A DNA stretch of 64,000 nucleotides from JAJDZL01 sp965221175 (GCA_965221175.1 OZ244867.1:3217565-3281564), one strand, 5' to 3'. Positions 18,160-27,021 are shown, counted from the first letter of the stretch. Notes: a model not told the origin generated them from the letters alone. Translations and numbers: made by a program.

Positions 18160-19092
18160 CTATAGAATCGATGGTGTGTTGCTCAACATCACATCTTCCA
18201 GATTGCTCTTACTCAGAAAGTCCTGTACGACTGCGATCATCGCTTTTGTCATTGGACGAATGGGATCGTTACGAGACCAGAACATTCCGATGTCAAGATA
18301 GATTTCAGGGTCGACCAATTCAAGCACGCGGGTTCCGGCGAACGCTCTATTCGCCTTAATGAAGTAATTTGGAATTATTGTCGCCATGTTGGATTTCATG
18401 ACATGAAAAGCAAGCTGGAAAATCGAATTGGATTCCAGCATCACGTTGGCTTCAATGCCGTTAAGTCTGAATGTTTCCTCAACAATCTGCCGTTCCCTCA
18501 TGGGTTCAGTCAAAAGGCAAAGCGGCACAGTAGCCGCTTCGTTCCACTCAACGGTGGTCTGATTCACAAACCAATCATTGTCCGGTACGAGTAGACTAAA
18601 TTTTTCCTTGTACAAAGGCATGTAGTTGAGAAAATCCGGAATTGGCTGTTCTATGTAAGTGATGCCAATGTCGAATTCAAAGTTCATCAGGCCGGTTTCC
18701 ATTACATCGCGTCCGATGATTTGTATATCGGAGCGAATTCCCGGGTGTTTCTTCGAGAACAGTGAAACAATAACGGGCAGTACTGGGGAACTCATCGGCA
18801 TGGCACCAATTCGTATTGTTCCGAGACGGGATTCTTTTAGAATCGCCAGTTCGTCCAGCATTGCAGTGCGGTTTGCCAGCAGTTTTCTCGCCCACTTGAG
18901 AACTTCCTTGCCTTCGTCCGTAAAGCCGACGAATTTATGGTTGCGCACGATGATTGGCACATCAAGTTCTTCTTCCAGACTTTTTATTGCACTTGATAGG
19001 CTCGGCTGTGCTACATGGCACAACTCCGCTGCACGACTAAAGTGACCTTCGCGTTCCAGTGCCAGTAAGTATTGAAGCTGCCTTAAAAACAT
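18160..19092 (-). CDS. LysR-family transcriptional regulator
   Basis: 310-residue regulator with an N-terminal winged helix-turn-helix (MFLRQLQYLLALEREGHFSR, then the recognition-helix region AAELCHVAQPSLSSAIKSLE) and a periplasmic-binding-like effector domain from about residue 90. It is convergent with sox and transcribed in the same direction as the methyltransferase gene 60 bp upstream of it. The nearby targets could be sox or the msm cluster, whose promoter region starts 0.9 kb away beyond the methyltransferase gene, but the sequence does not decide this. The inducer is unknown. Confidence 0.88.
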   Translation of the reverse strand: MFLRQLQYLLALEREGHFSRAAELCHVAQPSLSSAIKSLEEELDVPIIVRNHKFVGFTDEGKEVLKWARKLLANRTAMLDELAILKESRLGTIRIGAMPMSSPVLPVIVSLFSKKHPGIRSDIQIIGRDVMETGLMNFEFDIGITYIEQPIPDFLNYMPLYKEKFSLLVPDNDWFVNQTTVEWNEAATVPLCLLTEPMRERQIVEETFRLNGIEANVMLESNSIFQLAFHVMKSNMATIIPNYFIKANRAFAGTRVLELVDPEIYLDIGMFWSRNDPIRPMTKAMIAVVQDFLSKSNLEDVMLSNTPSIL

Positions 19093-19152
19093 GTTGACCT
19101 CAAACTTGCAACAGGCGTGTCGAATAGAATTTCTGGACGGTGAAATTTTGCA

Positions 19153-20025
19153 CTAGACGCACGCCCTGCATAGTCTGAACATAGGTGGAAAAATCGGATT
19201 GTCAGCCCGGTCTGAGAAATATCGTTTCTCGATTTCACTGATCTGTGGATTTTCAACTTCGACAAATCCGCACTCGCGAACGAATGGTTCTATCTGGTCG
19301 GGATCTAATCCAGTAATCAAGGGTTCTCCTTTAGCAGCGACAGAATCAGCCAGTTTGGTTTGATTTTTTTGCCATTTTTCAGGCGTGCTGGACAATTTGG
19401 TTAGATAATCAAATAGTAATTCTGATCCATGTGCGGCGTTTTCCGCCACCTTGAGCAGAGTCTCTTTCACTGTATCGAGCGGCAAGTAATAGGTGACGCC
19501 GAACCACGAGAAAATTGCCGGTTTCGACGCGTCAAATCCGCTTTGAACAAGGACTTCAAACATGTCATCCTTATTCAGGTCTGCAGAAATAAATCGAACA
19601 TTTTCGGGCTCAGGAATTCCAGATTCCTCCATTCTCAATCTTTTTTCTTGCTGAGTAGCAGTCTGGTCCAGCTCAAAGATGGTAAGCTTTTTCGCTAGGT
19701 CTGTACGTCTCATGGCGAAAGAATCGTAACCGGCGCCTATGATGACATACTGCTGAATTCCTTCGGCAGCCGCCTGCTCAACACGGTCTTCACAGAACTT
19801 GGCGCGCACTATGGGTGCCATGATCAGGGGATTGAGCGCACGAAGCAGAATATCAACCGTGAACCAAGTCAATAATCTGTTTGAGACAACGGTGTGCCAG
19901 GGCTTTCCGCACAAATCGATCGCGAACTGATCAACAAGAATTGGCGGGCGTGCACGTTTCAAGTGATAGGCTCAAGCCGCAGCGACCAATGCTGCAGTTT
20001 TACTGGGTTTTTCCGACGACTCCAT
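19153..20025 (-). pseudogene. leucine carboxyl methyltransferase-family SAM methyltransferase with in-frame TGA
   Basis: Class I SAM-dependent methyltransferase of the LCM/TIGR00027-like family, recognised by PPILVDQFAIDL, YVIIGAGYDSFAMR (SAM loop), FELDQ and a NVRFISADL segment. Homology starts at ATG 20025 (MESSEKPSKTAALVAAA), but codon 18 is TGA (19974-19972), after which the same frame continues with AYHLKRARPP to the stop at 19153. Family members usually have Arg at that place, so a CGA to TGA transition is the simplest cause. A TTG at 19962 could restart translation, giving 269 residues without the N-terminal helix. No selenocysteine insertion hairpin is obvious after the TGA. Confidence 0.7.
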
Positions 20026-20535
20026 GCATCCATCCTAATGCATTGCTCTTTAGAATTGCGATGCTATTCATTGTACCCCGCAGTTGCGTGAATACAGAAC
20101 ATTTCGAATACGATTCGACGGGTAAATTGAAAAGGAATAGAGGACGCTATTAGAAAAAATGTTTCCATTTGCCACACATTTCAGACATTCAAAAGAATGA
20201 GAAATAAAAAAGGATGATTTAGGCATTGTAAAAATTTCATTATTTCGGCTTTCAGGCGAGAAGCAAGGATACAGACGTCGATGCAGAATAGCTAAACAAA
20301 TGCTTGATTTATCAATGTATTACGAGCAAAATCTTGCAACACTGAAGACTGAAGCTACAAGCTAAATGGGTGGCACTTGTCGACTGGCGGACCACCGTCA
20401 AATATGAGACGTAGGCTATAACGCTATAAATACAAACTTTTTGACTATGTTTTATGAATGTCCATAATGTTATGACCACTTCGTTGTGTGTGGACAAAAT
20501 TTTTGTGAATTGCATAAATTCATTGGAGGATGGCG
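20026..20535. other. AT-rich regulatory spacer ahead of the panB-like/msm cluster
   Basis: About 510 bp between divergent genes with no coding signal. Its right part holds repeated short elements: GCTATAA twice at about 20415-20430, and TTATG-N6-CATAA-TG-TTATG at about 20451-20473, overlapping the candidate promoter at 20441-20468. These inverted TTATG/CATAA units are a plausible operator. Confidence 0.4.
20441..20468 (+). promoter_or_regulatory. candidate sigma-70 promoter for the msm cluster
   Basis: TTGACT at 20441-20446, a 16-base spacer and CATAAT at 20463-20468 lie about 70 bp upstream of the panB-like start. The -10 region sits within an inverted TTATG/CATAA arrangement that could bind a repressor. 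Assignment is by eye only. Confidence 0.45.
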
Positions 20536-21417
20536 ATGAACGCGGATGCACCCAAAAGGCGAAAAGTTACGATCAACAGCCTGAAAAGAAAGATGGCGAA
20601 CAATGAACAGATTGTTCAGATGGCGATCTATGATTTTCGAAGCGCGGTGATTGCGGATCGTCTTGATATCGACATTCTCTGCGTCTCGGATACAGGCGGT
20701 ATGATTCTGTTCGGGCACTCCAGTACGGTTACAGTTACATTTGATGAAGTCATGATGATGGCAAAAGCCATTGATCGCGGCAGCCAGTTTGGGTTGAGAA
20801 TGGTGGACATGCCATACTGGAGTTTTCATGTCTCGCCGGAACAGGCGGTTGAAAATGCCGGTAGATTCGTGCACGAAGCTAATGCAGAAGTGATGAAATG
20901 CGAAGGCAACCAGCATCACGCCAGGAACATCGAAGCAATCGTCAAGGCGGGCATTCCTGTACAAGGCCATATCGGCATTACACCGATGCGAATGCCGCAG
21001 CTAGGCGGATTCATCGCTCAGGGTAAGACCGCAGACCGCGCAAAAGCGCTGATTGATGATGCTTGGTCATTTGTCAATGCGGGTTGTTTTTCAATACTCT
21101 GTGAGGTAACCAGCGAAGAAGTTTGTGAATACCTCACCGATGCTCTACCGGTACCTGTAGTCAGTTTGGGAGCCGGCAACAAAGCCGACGGCGTGCATAT
21201 CATCACGTCTGACTTATTCCATCTATATGAGGAGCACACGCCTAGGCACTCAAAAATATACACTGACCTCATCCCCATCATGGAAGACGTGTTTACGCGT
21301 TATCGAGACGAAGTGCGAGATCATACTTATCCCGGCCCGGAGCATACCGTGTATATGAAGGATGAAGAACGTGAAAAGTTTGAAACCATGATGAATTGGA
21401 AGTCAAAAAGAACTTAA
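20536..21417 (+). CDS. PanB-like (ketopantoate hydroxymethyltransferase superfamily) protein
   Basis: 293-residue PanB homologue. PanB transfers a hydroxymethyl group from 5,10-methylene-tetrahydrofolate to a 2-oxo acid. Key positions are kept: VDMPYWSF (metal/substrate Asp), VMKCEGNQ (Lys and Glu), GHIGITP (His) and ILCEVTSEE (catalytic Glu). The usual GDS metal-binding triplet is instead SDT (VSDTGGM), and the normally conserved TAYD is AIYD, so this is a divergent subgroup. ATG 20536 is chosen because GGAGG (20525-20529) is 6 bp upstream of it but touches the alternative ATG at 20530. Being 36 bp ahead of msmA, it is likely in the same transcript and may act on a C1 unit or a related oxo acid rather than in pantothenate synthesis. 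Confidence 0.75.
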   Translation: MNADAPKRRKVTINSLKRKMANNEQIVQMAIYDFRSAVIADRLDIDILCVSDTGGMILFGHSSTVTVTFDEVMMMAKAIDRGSQFGLRMVDMPYWSFHVSPEQAVENAGRFVHEANAEVMKCEGNQHHARNIEAIVKAGIPVQGHIGITPMRMPQLGGFIAQGKTADRAKALIDDAWSFVNAGCFSILCEVTSEEVCEYLTDALPVPVVSLGAGNKADGVHIITSDLFHLYEEHTPRHSKIYTDLIPIMEDVFTRYRDEVRDHTYPGPEHTVYMKDEEREKFETMMNWKSKRT

Positions 21418-21453
21418 TGCTCTATCGTTAGCAATTGAAGTGGGAGAAGTAAA

Positions 21454-22725
21454 ATGCTAGAAACTCGAAATCGTGAACAATGGCAAGCAAATCCTCCATT
21501 GGAAACCGGTGAATGGGTAGACAGTCGCATCTATTCCGATCCGGATATTTTTGAGGAGGAAATGGAAAAAATTTGGAAGAAGGTCTGGATACCGGTTTGT
21601 CATGAATCGGAACTTCCGCAACCTTACGACTTCCGGACTCTGACTATCGCAAGGGAACCCATTATTCTTACTCGGGCGACAGATAATAAAGTCCGTGCAT
21701 TTCTGAATGTATGTCCGCATCGCAGCAATACGATCGAACTTCGACCGTCAGGCAGTTACAAGCGCGGCACGCCGTCTGGAACACCTAAGAAAATGACCTG
21801 CATGTTTCATGCATGGCAGTTCGATATGAAAGGTCGCTGTGTCTACATTTCTCGTGAAAAGGAGGGTTATCAAGACCGATTTTCAAAGGAATGCGCATCT
21901 TTGCGTGAGTTGAAGTGCGAAGTGCATTTTGGTGGATTTGTATGGGTGTGCCTCGATGACAAAATGGATAAGACTGTTGCAGAGTGGGGCGGTCATGCGT
22001 TTGATTGTCTTCAGGCGTCACTTGATGAAGAGCCATTGGAGATTTTTCACTATCACAAGGCAATCGTGAATACAAACTACAAGTTGTGGCATGACACAAA
22101 CTCCGAGTTCTATCACGATTATCTGCACTATCACAATCGAATAACTGGGTTCAACGACGCCTATTTTGCGCGCCCGAACACCGGTTATCCGAACGGGCAC
22201 GTTACGGTTGGCACGTTCGAGGTGAAATACGAAAAGTATCAAGGATTCGAGGACCGAGGTTCTCTGTCTTTTCCGCATCTGCCGCCGAATCACTGGTACA
22301 TGATCGACATGTTTCCTGGAGTGAACTTTAACTTGAGAGGTTCTGCACTTCGATCCGATCTAATGACTCCGCTCGCTCCGAACAAGTTGATGATCGAGTT
22401 TCGTGGGTTGGGATTGAAGAGCGATACGCCTGAAGAACGTAATGAACGCGTACGCCATCACAATTCAATCTGGGGACCCTTTGGCCGCAACCTGCATGAA
22501 GATCTGTTGGCTGTCAGCGGACAGTCCATTGCCATGCAGCATGGCGCCGACAGTCGTCGAATCTTGCACGGACGACACGAAAATAACACAATTCATGATG
22601 AAAACGGCATGCGTCATTACTATGATGAATGGGGCAGGTATTTAAATCGAAACCCGAGTGATCCCTCGCTTCCCTACACCGAAACGAAGGAATCAGAGCC
22701 GGATCGACTGCAAGCCGTATCGTAG
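21454..22725 (+). CDS. msmA: methanesulfonate monooxygenase hydroxylase, large (Rieske) subunit
   Basis: Ring-hydroxylating-type oxygenase alpha subunit of 423 residues. The Rieske pairs are Cys87-Pro-His89 and Cys116-Met-Phe-His119 with exactly 26 residues between them, the expanded spacing reported for MsmA, against about 17 in ordinary Rieske oxygenases. The mononuclear iron site lies in NSEFYHDYLHYH (His221 with His225 or His227). The enzyme would convert methanesulfonate, NADH and oxygen to formaldehyde and sulfite. The GGGAG-like site in gtgggagaag precedes the ATG. The order msmA-B-C-D and the adjoining sulfonate-type transporter support the call; a different short-chain sulfonate cannot be excluded. 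Confidence 0.85.
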   Translation: MLETRNREQWQANPPLETGEWVDSRIYSDPDIFEEEMEKIWKKVWIPVCHESELPQPYDFRTLTIAREPIILTRATDNKVRAFLNVCPHRSNTIELRPSGSYKRGTPSGTPKKMTCMFHAWQFDMKGRCVYISREKEGYQDRFSKECASLRELKCEVHFGGFVWVCLDDKMDKTVAEWGGHAFDCLQASLDEEPLEIFHYHKAIVNTNYKLWHDTNSEFYHDYLHYHNRITGFNDAYFARPNTGYPNGHVTVGTFEVKYEKYQGFEDRGSLSFPHLPPNHWYMIDMFPGVNFNLRGSALRSDLMTPLAPNKLMIEFRGLGLKSDTPEERNERVRHHNSIWGPFGRNLHEDLLAVSGQSIAMQHGADSRRILHGRHENNTIHDENGMRHYYDEWGRYLNRNPSDPSLPYTETKESEPDRLQAVS

Positions 22726-22771
22726 TTTTCGGTTGCAGGAAGATTCATGAGGGGATTAAACACGCGGTGGG

Positions 22772-23278
22772 ATGAAGAAGATTAATATGGATGCAAATTC
22801 AATACGACAACAGGTTCAGGAAACTGTTTACCGTGCCTGTCTTTTCAAGAATGAACAGAAATGGAAAGACTGGCTGGGTTTATGTGATGAAGATTTCGAA
22901 TACCTGATTACCGCTTCCGTCCCGGAAGTACGCCGAGATGTCATTTACCTCAGTGGCAACAAAGCCGAAATGGAATCTCTAGTTACGATGCTTCCCAGAC
23001 ACAATAGCGACCGCTCGCAGCTTCGGCGCCATGCTGTCGTTTATGATGTGGTAGTGGATGAAGAATCAGGAACTGCAGAGGCATCAACTTCGGTAACGAT
23101 CTATCAAACGCATTGGGACGGCAGTCTGTCGCATATTAATTCGGGCAGTACTGAACTCTATGCAGCGGGTTCTTACAAGGACACATTTCGGCTGAACGAA
23201 GATTCGGTGAAGTTTGTTCGACGGGAGCTTAAATTGGACACCCGTAATTTGCAGAAAGGCTGTCATTTTCCGCTGTAA
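22772..23278 (+). CDS. msmB: methanesulfonate monooxygenase hydroxylase, small subunit
   Basis: 168-residue beta subunit of the ring-hydroxylating dioxygenase type (cone-shaped NTF2-like fold), with the family-like features YRACLF near the start, YDVVVDEESGTAEA in the middle and FVRRELKLDTR near the end. It builds the hydroxylase with MsmA. The start is uncertain: ATG 22772 or ATG 22787, neither with a strong ribosome-binding site; a GAGGGG lies farther upstream. It lies 46 bp after msmA and 9 bp before msmC. Confidence 0.8.
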   Translation: MKKINMDANSIRQQVQETVYRACLFKNEQKWKDWLGLCDEDFEYLITASVPEVRRDVIYLSGNKAEMESLVTMLPRHNSDRSQLRRHAVVYDVVVDEESGTAEASTSVTIYQTHWDGSLSHINSGSTELYAAGSYKDTFRLNEDSVKFVRRELKLDTRNLQKGCHFPL

Positions 23279-23287
23279 GGAGTTTGG

Positions 23288-23656
23288 TTGATCGGGGATG
23301 CGAATTTCGTGAGCTGGAAAAGTGTTTGTGGTGTGGATGATCTGGCAGCGGGCTCGCTGAAAGAGTTTGAGATTGACGGAGTTCCCATTCTGATTGCCAA
23401 TCTGGGAGACATCTTTCGCGCTTTTCCTCCGGTGTGTCCGCATATGGAAGAGCCTCTGGAGTTCTCTGGAATTTGCGAAGGCGATTTGTTGACTTGTTCC
23501 AAACATCTTTGGCAATGGAACATGAGAACCGGGCAATTCATAGACCCGGCGGAAAAGCCTCTTCTGCAGTATGAGACTAGAGTAGCAGATGACACTCTGT
23601 ATGCCTACATAGAAGAAGAGCTGGAGTATGAATTTGATGATGATGACGATTTTTAG
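23288..23656 (+). CDS. msmC: Rieske ferredoxin of methanesulfonate monooxygenase
   Basis: 122-residue Rieske-type [2Fe-2S] ferredoxin that carries electrons from MsmD to MsmA. Ligands are Cys50, His52, Cys70 and His73 with the ordinary 17-residue spacing, in contrast to MsmA. The TTG start at 23288 is preceded by AAGGAG at good distance. The C-terminus is very acidic (EFDDDDDF), suited to docking with partner proteins. Confidence 0.85.
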   Translation: MIGDANFVSWKSVCGVDDLAAGSLKEFEIDGVPILIANLGDIFRAFPPVCPHMEEPLEFSGICEGDLLTCSKHLWQWNMRTGQFIDPAEKPLLQYETRVADDTLYAYIEEELEYEFDDDDDF

Positions 23657-23682
23657 CGAGTAATGATCAGGCACTAACGAAG

Positions 23683-24723
23683 ATGAAAGTCGTTCTGCAC
23701 GAAAGAGACAGCACTTTTGAGATAGACGCACTGGCAGGCGAACGGCTCCTGTATTGCGGTCTGAGGCATGGAATCAGTCTCCCGTATGAGTGCGCCAGCG
23801 GCACCTGCGGCACTTGCAAGGCCAAGTTGATTTCAGGAGAAGTGTATTCGTGCTGGGAAGACGCGCCAGGCAATCGTTACGTTAAAAAAGAGCGCGACGA
23901 ATTCCTGATGTGTCAGAGCGTCGTCAACCAGGAGGCGCACATAAAAATTCGACCCGCAGTGAGGCCGCCTGCCACATTGCCAGTGCCGCAAATTCTGCAA
24001 GGCGTGATTTCTGGATTTGAGCAGTTGACTGAGGACGTTGCGGTCTTTGACTATGTGATGGAGCAGCCGTTGCAATATCTGGCAGGGCAGTTCATCACCC
24101 TGAACTTTGATGGTTTGTCCGGCTATCGAGCCTATTCCATGACAAATTTCAGCAAACAGCCGGCCGATGTTCTGAAATTCGTAGTTAAGCGAATCAAGGG
24201 TGGCGGATTCACAGAATGGCTGTTTAGCCAGAACCGGAATGGAGCCGAATTGAAAGGATTCGGCGCACTCGGAAGGGCAATCTTTACGGAAGAATCCGAA
24301 AGGGGATTCATCGTTCTAGTTGGCGGAACTGGAATCGCAGGAATCATGTCAATTCTGGAACATGCTTCGACCAGCGGACATCTGGATGATCATCCGGTTC
24401 AGTTGGTATTTGGAATAAATCGACCGCAGGATGCGTTTTTCCTGGAATTATTGAACCAGTATTGTGAGAGGCACAACAATCTACGCGTCATTGTGGCATT
24501 GCTGGATTTGGATGGACACCAGTCTCTGGTGGACGAATACCCAAAGCTGGAAATTTCCAGTGGATATTTGCATGAGGCAGCAAATGAAGCACTCGGCGAT
24601 TTATCGGAATATTCTGTTGCGTACCTTGCCGGGCCGCCGCCAGCAGTAGATGCTTCTCTAAGAATGTTGCTGGCTGAAAGGAAATTTTCAGCTAGAAAAA
24701 TACGATTTGACAAATTTGCGTAA
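23683..24723 (+). CDS. msmD: NADH:ferredoxin reductase of methanesulfonate monooxygenase
   Basis: 346-residue three-domain reductase: a plant-type [2Fe-2S] domain (Cys37, Cys42, Cys45, Cys77), an FAD domain with the RAYSMTNF segment, and an NAD domain with VGGTGIAGIMS. It passes electrons from NADH to MsmC. It closes the msmABCD run; the 154-bp gap to the next gene holds a perfect palindrome and suggests a second transcription unit. Confidence 0.85.
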   Translation: MKVVLHERDSTFEIDALAGERLLYCGLRHGISLPYECASGTCGTCKAKLISGEVYSCWEDAPGNRYVKKERDEFLMCQSVVNQEAHIKIRPAVRPPATLPVPQILQGVISGFEQLTEDVAVFDYVMEQPLQYLAGQFITLNFDGLSGYRAYSMTNFSKQPADVLKFVVKRIKGGGFTEWLFSQNRNGAELKGFGALGRAIFTEESERGFIVLVGGTGIAGIMSILEHASTSGHLDDHPVQLVFGINRPQDAFFLELLNQYCERHNNLRVIVALLDLDGHQSLVDEYPKLEISSGYLHEAANEALGDLSEYSVAYLAGPPPAVDASLRMLLAERKFSARKIRFDKFA

Positions 24724-24789
24724 CGCTTGCGTGTACGTGAAATTTATTGATTCATTGAATAAGTTCCATTGTGATACAGGCAGCCGGTG

Positions 24790-24810
24790 CAATTACAAAT
24801 TTTGTAATTG
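24790..24810. promoter_or_regulatory. 21-bp perfect palindrome upstream of the sulfonate-binding protein gene
   Basis: Arms CAATTACAAA and TTTGTAATTG pair perfectly around a single central T. The site is 68 bp before the ATG of the binding-protein gene and lacks a following T-tract, so an operator is more likely than a terminator. A weak TTGATT-N17-TGTGAT promoter-like pair lies just upstream at about 24747-24775. Confidence 0.5.
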
Positions 24811-24877
24811 GCAGTTGCATGTACGCAGTGTGGACAACGGACTTCAAAATTTCTCAAAATAGTGGGAGGAGATTAAT

Positions 24878-26002
24878 ATGCAATATTTGAAGAAAACCAG
24901 CTTGGTACTTTGTACCGCAACAGCTCTACTTGTCGGTGCTCAGGCGACGCAAGCAGATGTTGATTTCGGCAACGAAGGAGAAGCGATTGATCTGGTAGTC
25001 GGATATCAGCCGTACTACACTGAGTCTTGGTCAGGCGTTGTAAACAACGGGCTTGAGCTTTGGAAGAAATACCTTCCAGAAGGTTCTACCGTTGAATTCC
25101 AAATTGGTCTGCAAGGATCAGTAATTGTGAATGCCATGACCGGTGAAAAGCAGCACATTGGCTACATGGGCGACATGCCAGCGATTGCATCGACGTTTCG
25201 CATTCTAAAACAGCGTGGCGGAACGGATATTCGCATCATGGCATCTCTAGGTGTTTCCAAGCAGCAGTGCAACATTTTTCTGGTGCGAAATGATGCACCT
25301 GAATTTGCGAACGGAACAGAAGCAGTCAAATGGATGGATGGCAAGATCACCTCTGCCCCCCACGGTGCATGCACCGACCGCTTTGCACGACTGGCTTTTC
25401 AGAAGGCAGGCATTGAGCCGGAACGCTATCTGAATCAGAATATCGAAGTAATCACGACCAACTTCCGTGCCGGCAAACTTGATGCCGCTGCGATCTGGGA
25501 ACCTACAGCGTCCAAGATTTCATTGTCCGGAATCGCGCGACGTGCTGCTAGCGGTGAAGATTTCGATGCTCTTGATGGTGCATTCATGACCATGCTCGGA
25601 GATCTGGTCGATCAACGCCCAGATGCTGTTACAGCATGGATGGAAGCCGAAATGGATGCTCAGCTGTTCATGTCCGATCCAGCCAATTATGACAAGGTTG
25701 CAGAACTTGCGGATGAACAGACTGAAAAAGTCGATCGAGCACATCTGTGGAGTGCTGCGCATGGCTGTTCTCCAGAATCACAAGGTGGCGGTAAAGTCAA
25801 AAATGAACTGAATATGTATGTTACGCCGAAAGTTCAGCAGTTGCTGGACCGCGCAACCGCATTTCTGTTCAGTCTTCCGAAGAAACCGGCAGCTGCCGAC
25901 ACTATTCGAGACGGCGGCGTTGATGATTCTTTCGCCCGCAAGGTGGTCGAGAGTCGCGGTCTGACCGCACCATTTGCCGTAATTGAGTGCTCGGAAGGTT
26001 AA
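24878..26002 (+). CDS. msmE: periplasmic substrate-binding protein, probable methanesulfonate binder
   Basis: 374-residue SsuA/TauA/NrtA-like solute-binding protein. A signal peptide is clear: a KK-containing start, a hydrophobic core LVLCTATALLVGA and a probable cleavage after ATQA. The mature part starts near DVDFGNEGEAIDLVVGYQPYYTES. GGGAGGAG is well placed ahead of the ATG. It lies between msmD and the permease genes, and a strong terminator follows it, which would favour high expression of the binding protein over the membrane components. Substrate is inferred from context. Confidence 0.75.
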   Translation: MQYLKKTSLVLCTATALLVGAQATQADVDFGNEGEAIDLVVGYQPYYTESWSGVVNNGLELWKKYLPEGSTVEFQIGLQGSVIVNAMTGEKQHIGYMGDMPAIASTFRILKQRGGTDIRIMASLGVSKQQCNIFLVRNDAPEFANGTEAVKWMDGKITSAPHGACTDRFARLAFQKAGIEPERYLNQNIEVITTNFRAGKLDAAAIWEPTASKISLSGIARRAASGEDFDALDGAFMTMLGDLVDQRPDAVTAWMEAEMDAQLFMSDPANYDKVAELADEQTEKVDRAHLWSAAHGCSPESQGGGKVKNELNMYVTPKVQQLLDRATAFLFSLPKKPAAADTIRDGGVDDSFARKVVESRGLTAPFAVIECSEG

Positions 26003-26047
26003 TCCGACACGAGTGGTAATCTGTATCATATAGATTGAGAAAAACAT

Positions 26048-26090
26048 GAAACGCCGGGACATTTTCAGTTTCCCGGCGTTTCTTATCGTT
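26048..26090 (+). terminator. strong hairpin terminator or attenuator after msmE
   Basis: A 12-bp perfect stem (GAAACGCCGGGA at 26048-26059 with TCCCGGCGTTTC at 26071-26082) and an 11-base loop are followed by a moderately T-rich stretch. It lies between the binding-protein gene and the first permease gene of the same importer. Confidence 0.8.
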
Positions 26091-26148
26091 TCTCGGATAT
26101 GAGCAATTACCTTTGGTAAACTAGTGCAACACATCAGGTGAATTTCAG

Positions 26149-27021
26149 TTGAACACTCAAACATATTCAGAACAGACTCGTCCGAGCGGATTGAGACTAT
26201 TCTGGGTTAGAACAGTCAGAAAGCTCAAATCACCGGTTCCTTATCTGATGCTGTTCGGTATCATGCTGTGGCTGGTCAGTTGGGAATTAGCTTCCGAAGT
26301 CTGGAATTTGCCGCGCTTTGAAAAGTTGCCAGGACCGTTGCGCGTCATTCGTGAATTAATTTCAATCGAGCCCTTTCTTGGAGTGTCTTTTTTTACTGCT
26401 GAATACTATGAGCATATCTATGTGAGCTGCAGGCGCATATTTTTCGCTTTTTGCATTGCAACGAGTGTCGGAGTTCCATTGGGTCTGTTCATGGGATGGT
26501 CAAAGAAGGTGCGAGAGTACGCATTTCCAATTCTTGAAACTTTTCGCCCGATTCCGATTCTGGCGTGGGTGCCGCTGGCGATTCTGATGTTCAAGGGGTT
26601 TGAGGCCCCAGTCATCTTTCTAGCGACTTTGGCTTCGCTGTTCGTAACAACGCTTAACACTCTTCTTGGCGTCGATTCAATCGATAATTCGTATTTCCGT
26701 GCCGCTGGGTGTCTAGGCTCAAAACCTCGTCATGTGTTCTTTCATGTTGTCGTGCCGGGCGCTTTGCCATTCATCTTCACTGGACTCCAGATCAGCGTCG
26801 GTGTAGCTTGGTTTTCACTGGTGGCAGCGGAAATGGTATCAGGCGACTGGGGCCTTGGTTATCTGATCGTGGATGCATTCATGAACAATGTAACGGTTCC
26901 GATGGTAATCGGGATGCTGACTCTGGGTTTTGTTGGATGGGGGACTTCAGCATTGGTGAGAATGGCAGGAAATCGTCTCATGCAGTGGCGCACGCGAGCC
27001 CTCGCTTTGGAGAACCGATAA
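26149..27021 (+). CDS. ABC importer permease (SsuC/TauC type)
   Basis: 290-residue inner-membrane permease of the nitrate/sulfonate/taurine class, with about six hydrophobic segments and the EAA-loop region RAAGCLGSKPRHVFFHVVVPGALP that contacts the ATPase. The TTG start at 26149 has AGGTG upstream; no ATG gives a better N-terminus. Residues PILAWVPLAILMF are characteristic of the class. It is followed by ATPase A after 2 bp. With the second permease it probably forms a heterodimeric channel. Confidence 0.85.
   Translation: MNTQTYSEQTRPSGLRLFWVRTVRKLKSPVPYLMLFGIMLWLVSWELASEVWNLPRFEKLPGPLRVIRELISIEPFLGVSFFTAEYYEHIYVSCRRIFFAFCIATSVGVPLGLFMGWSKKVREYAFPILETFRPIPILAWVPLAILMFKGFEAPVIFLATLASLFVTTLNTLLGVDSIDNSYFRAAGCLGSKPRHVFFHVVVPGALPFIFTGLQISVGVAWFSLVAAEMVSGDWGLGYLIVDAFMNNVTVPMVIGMLTLGFVGWGTSALVRMAGNRLMQWRTRALALENR

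Noticed and set aside
19960..20000. Selenocysteine readthrough of the methyltransferase TGA
   Set aside because: No clear hairpin of the right size and distance after the TGA, and the family residue is Arg rather than Cys.
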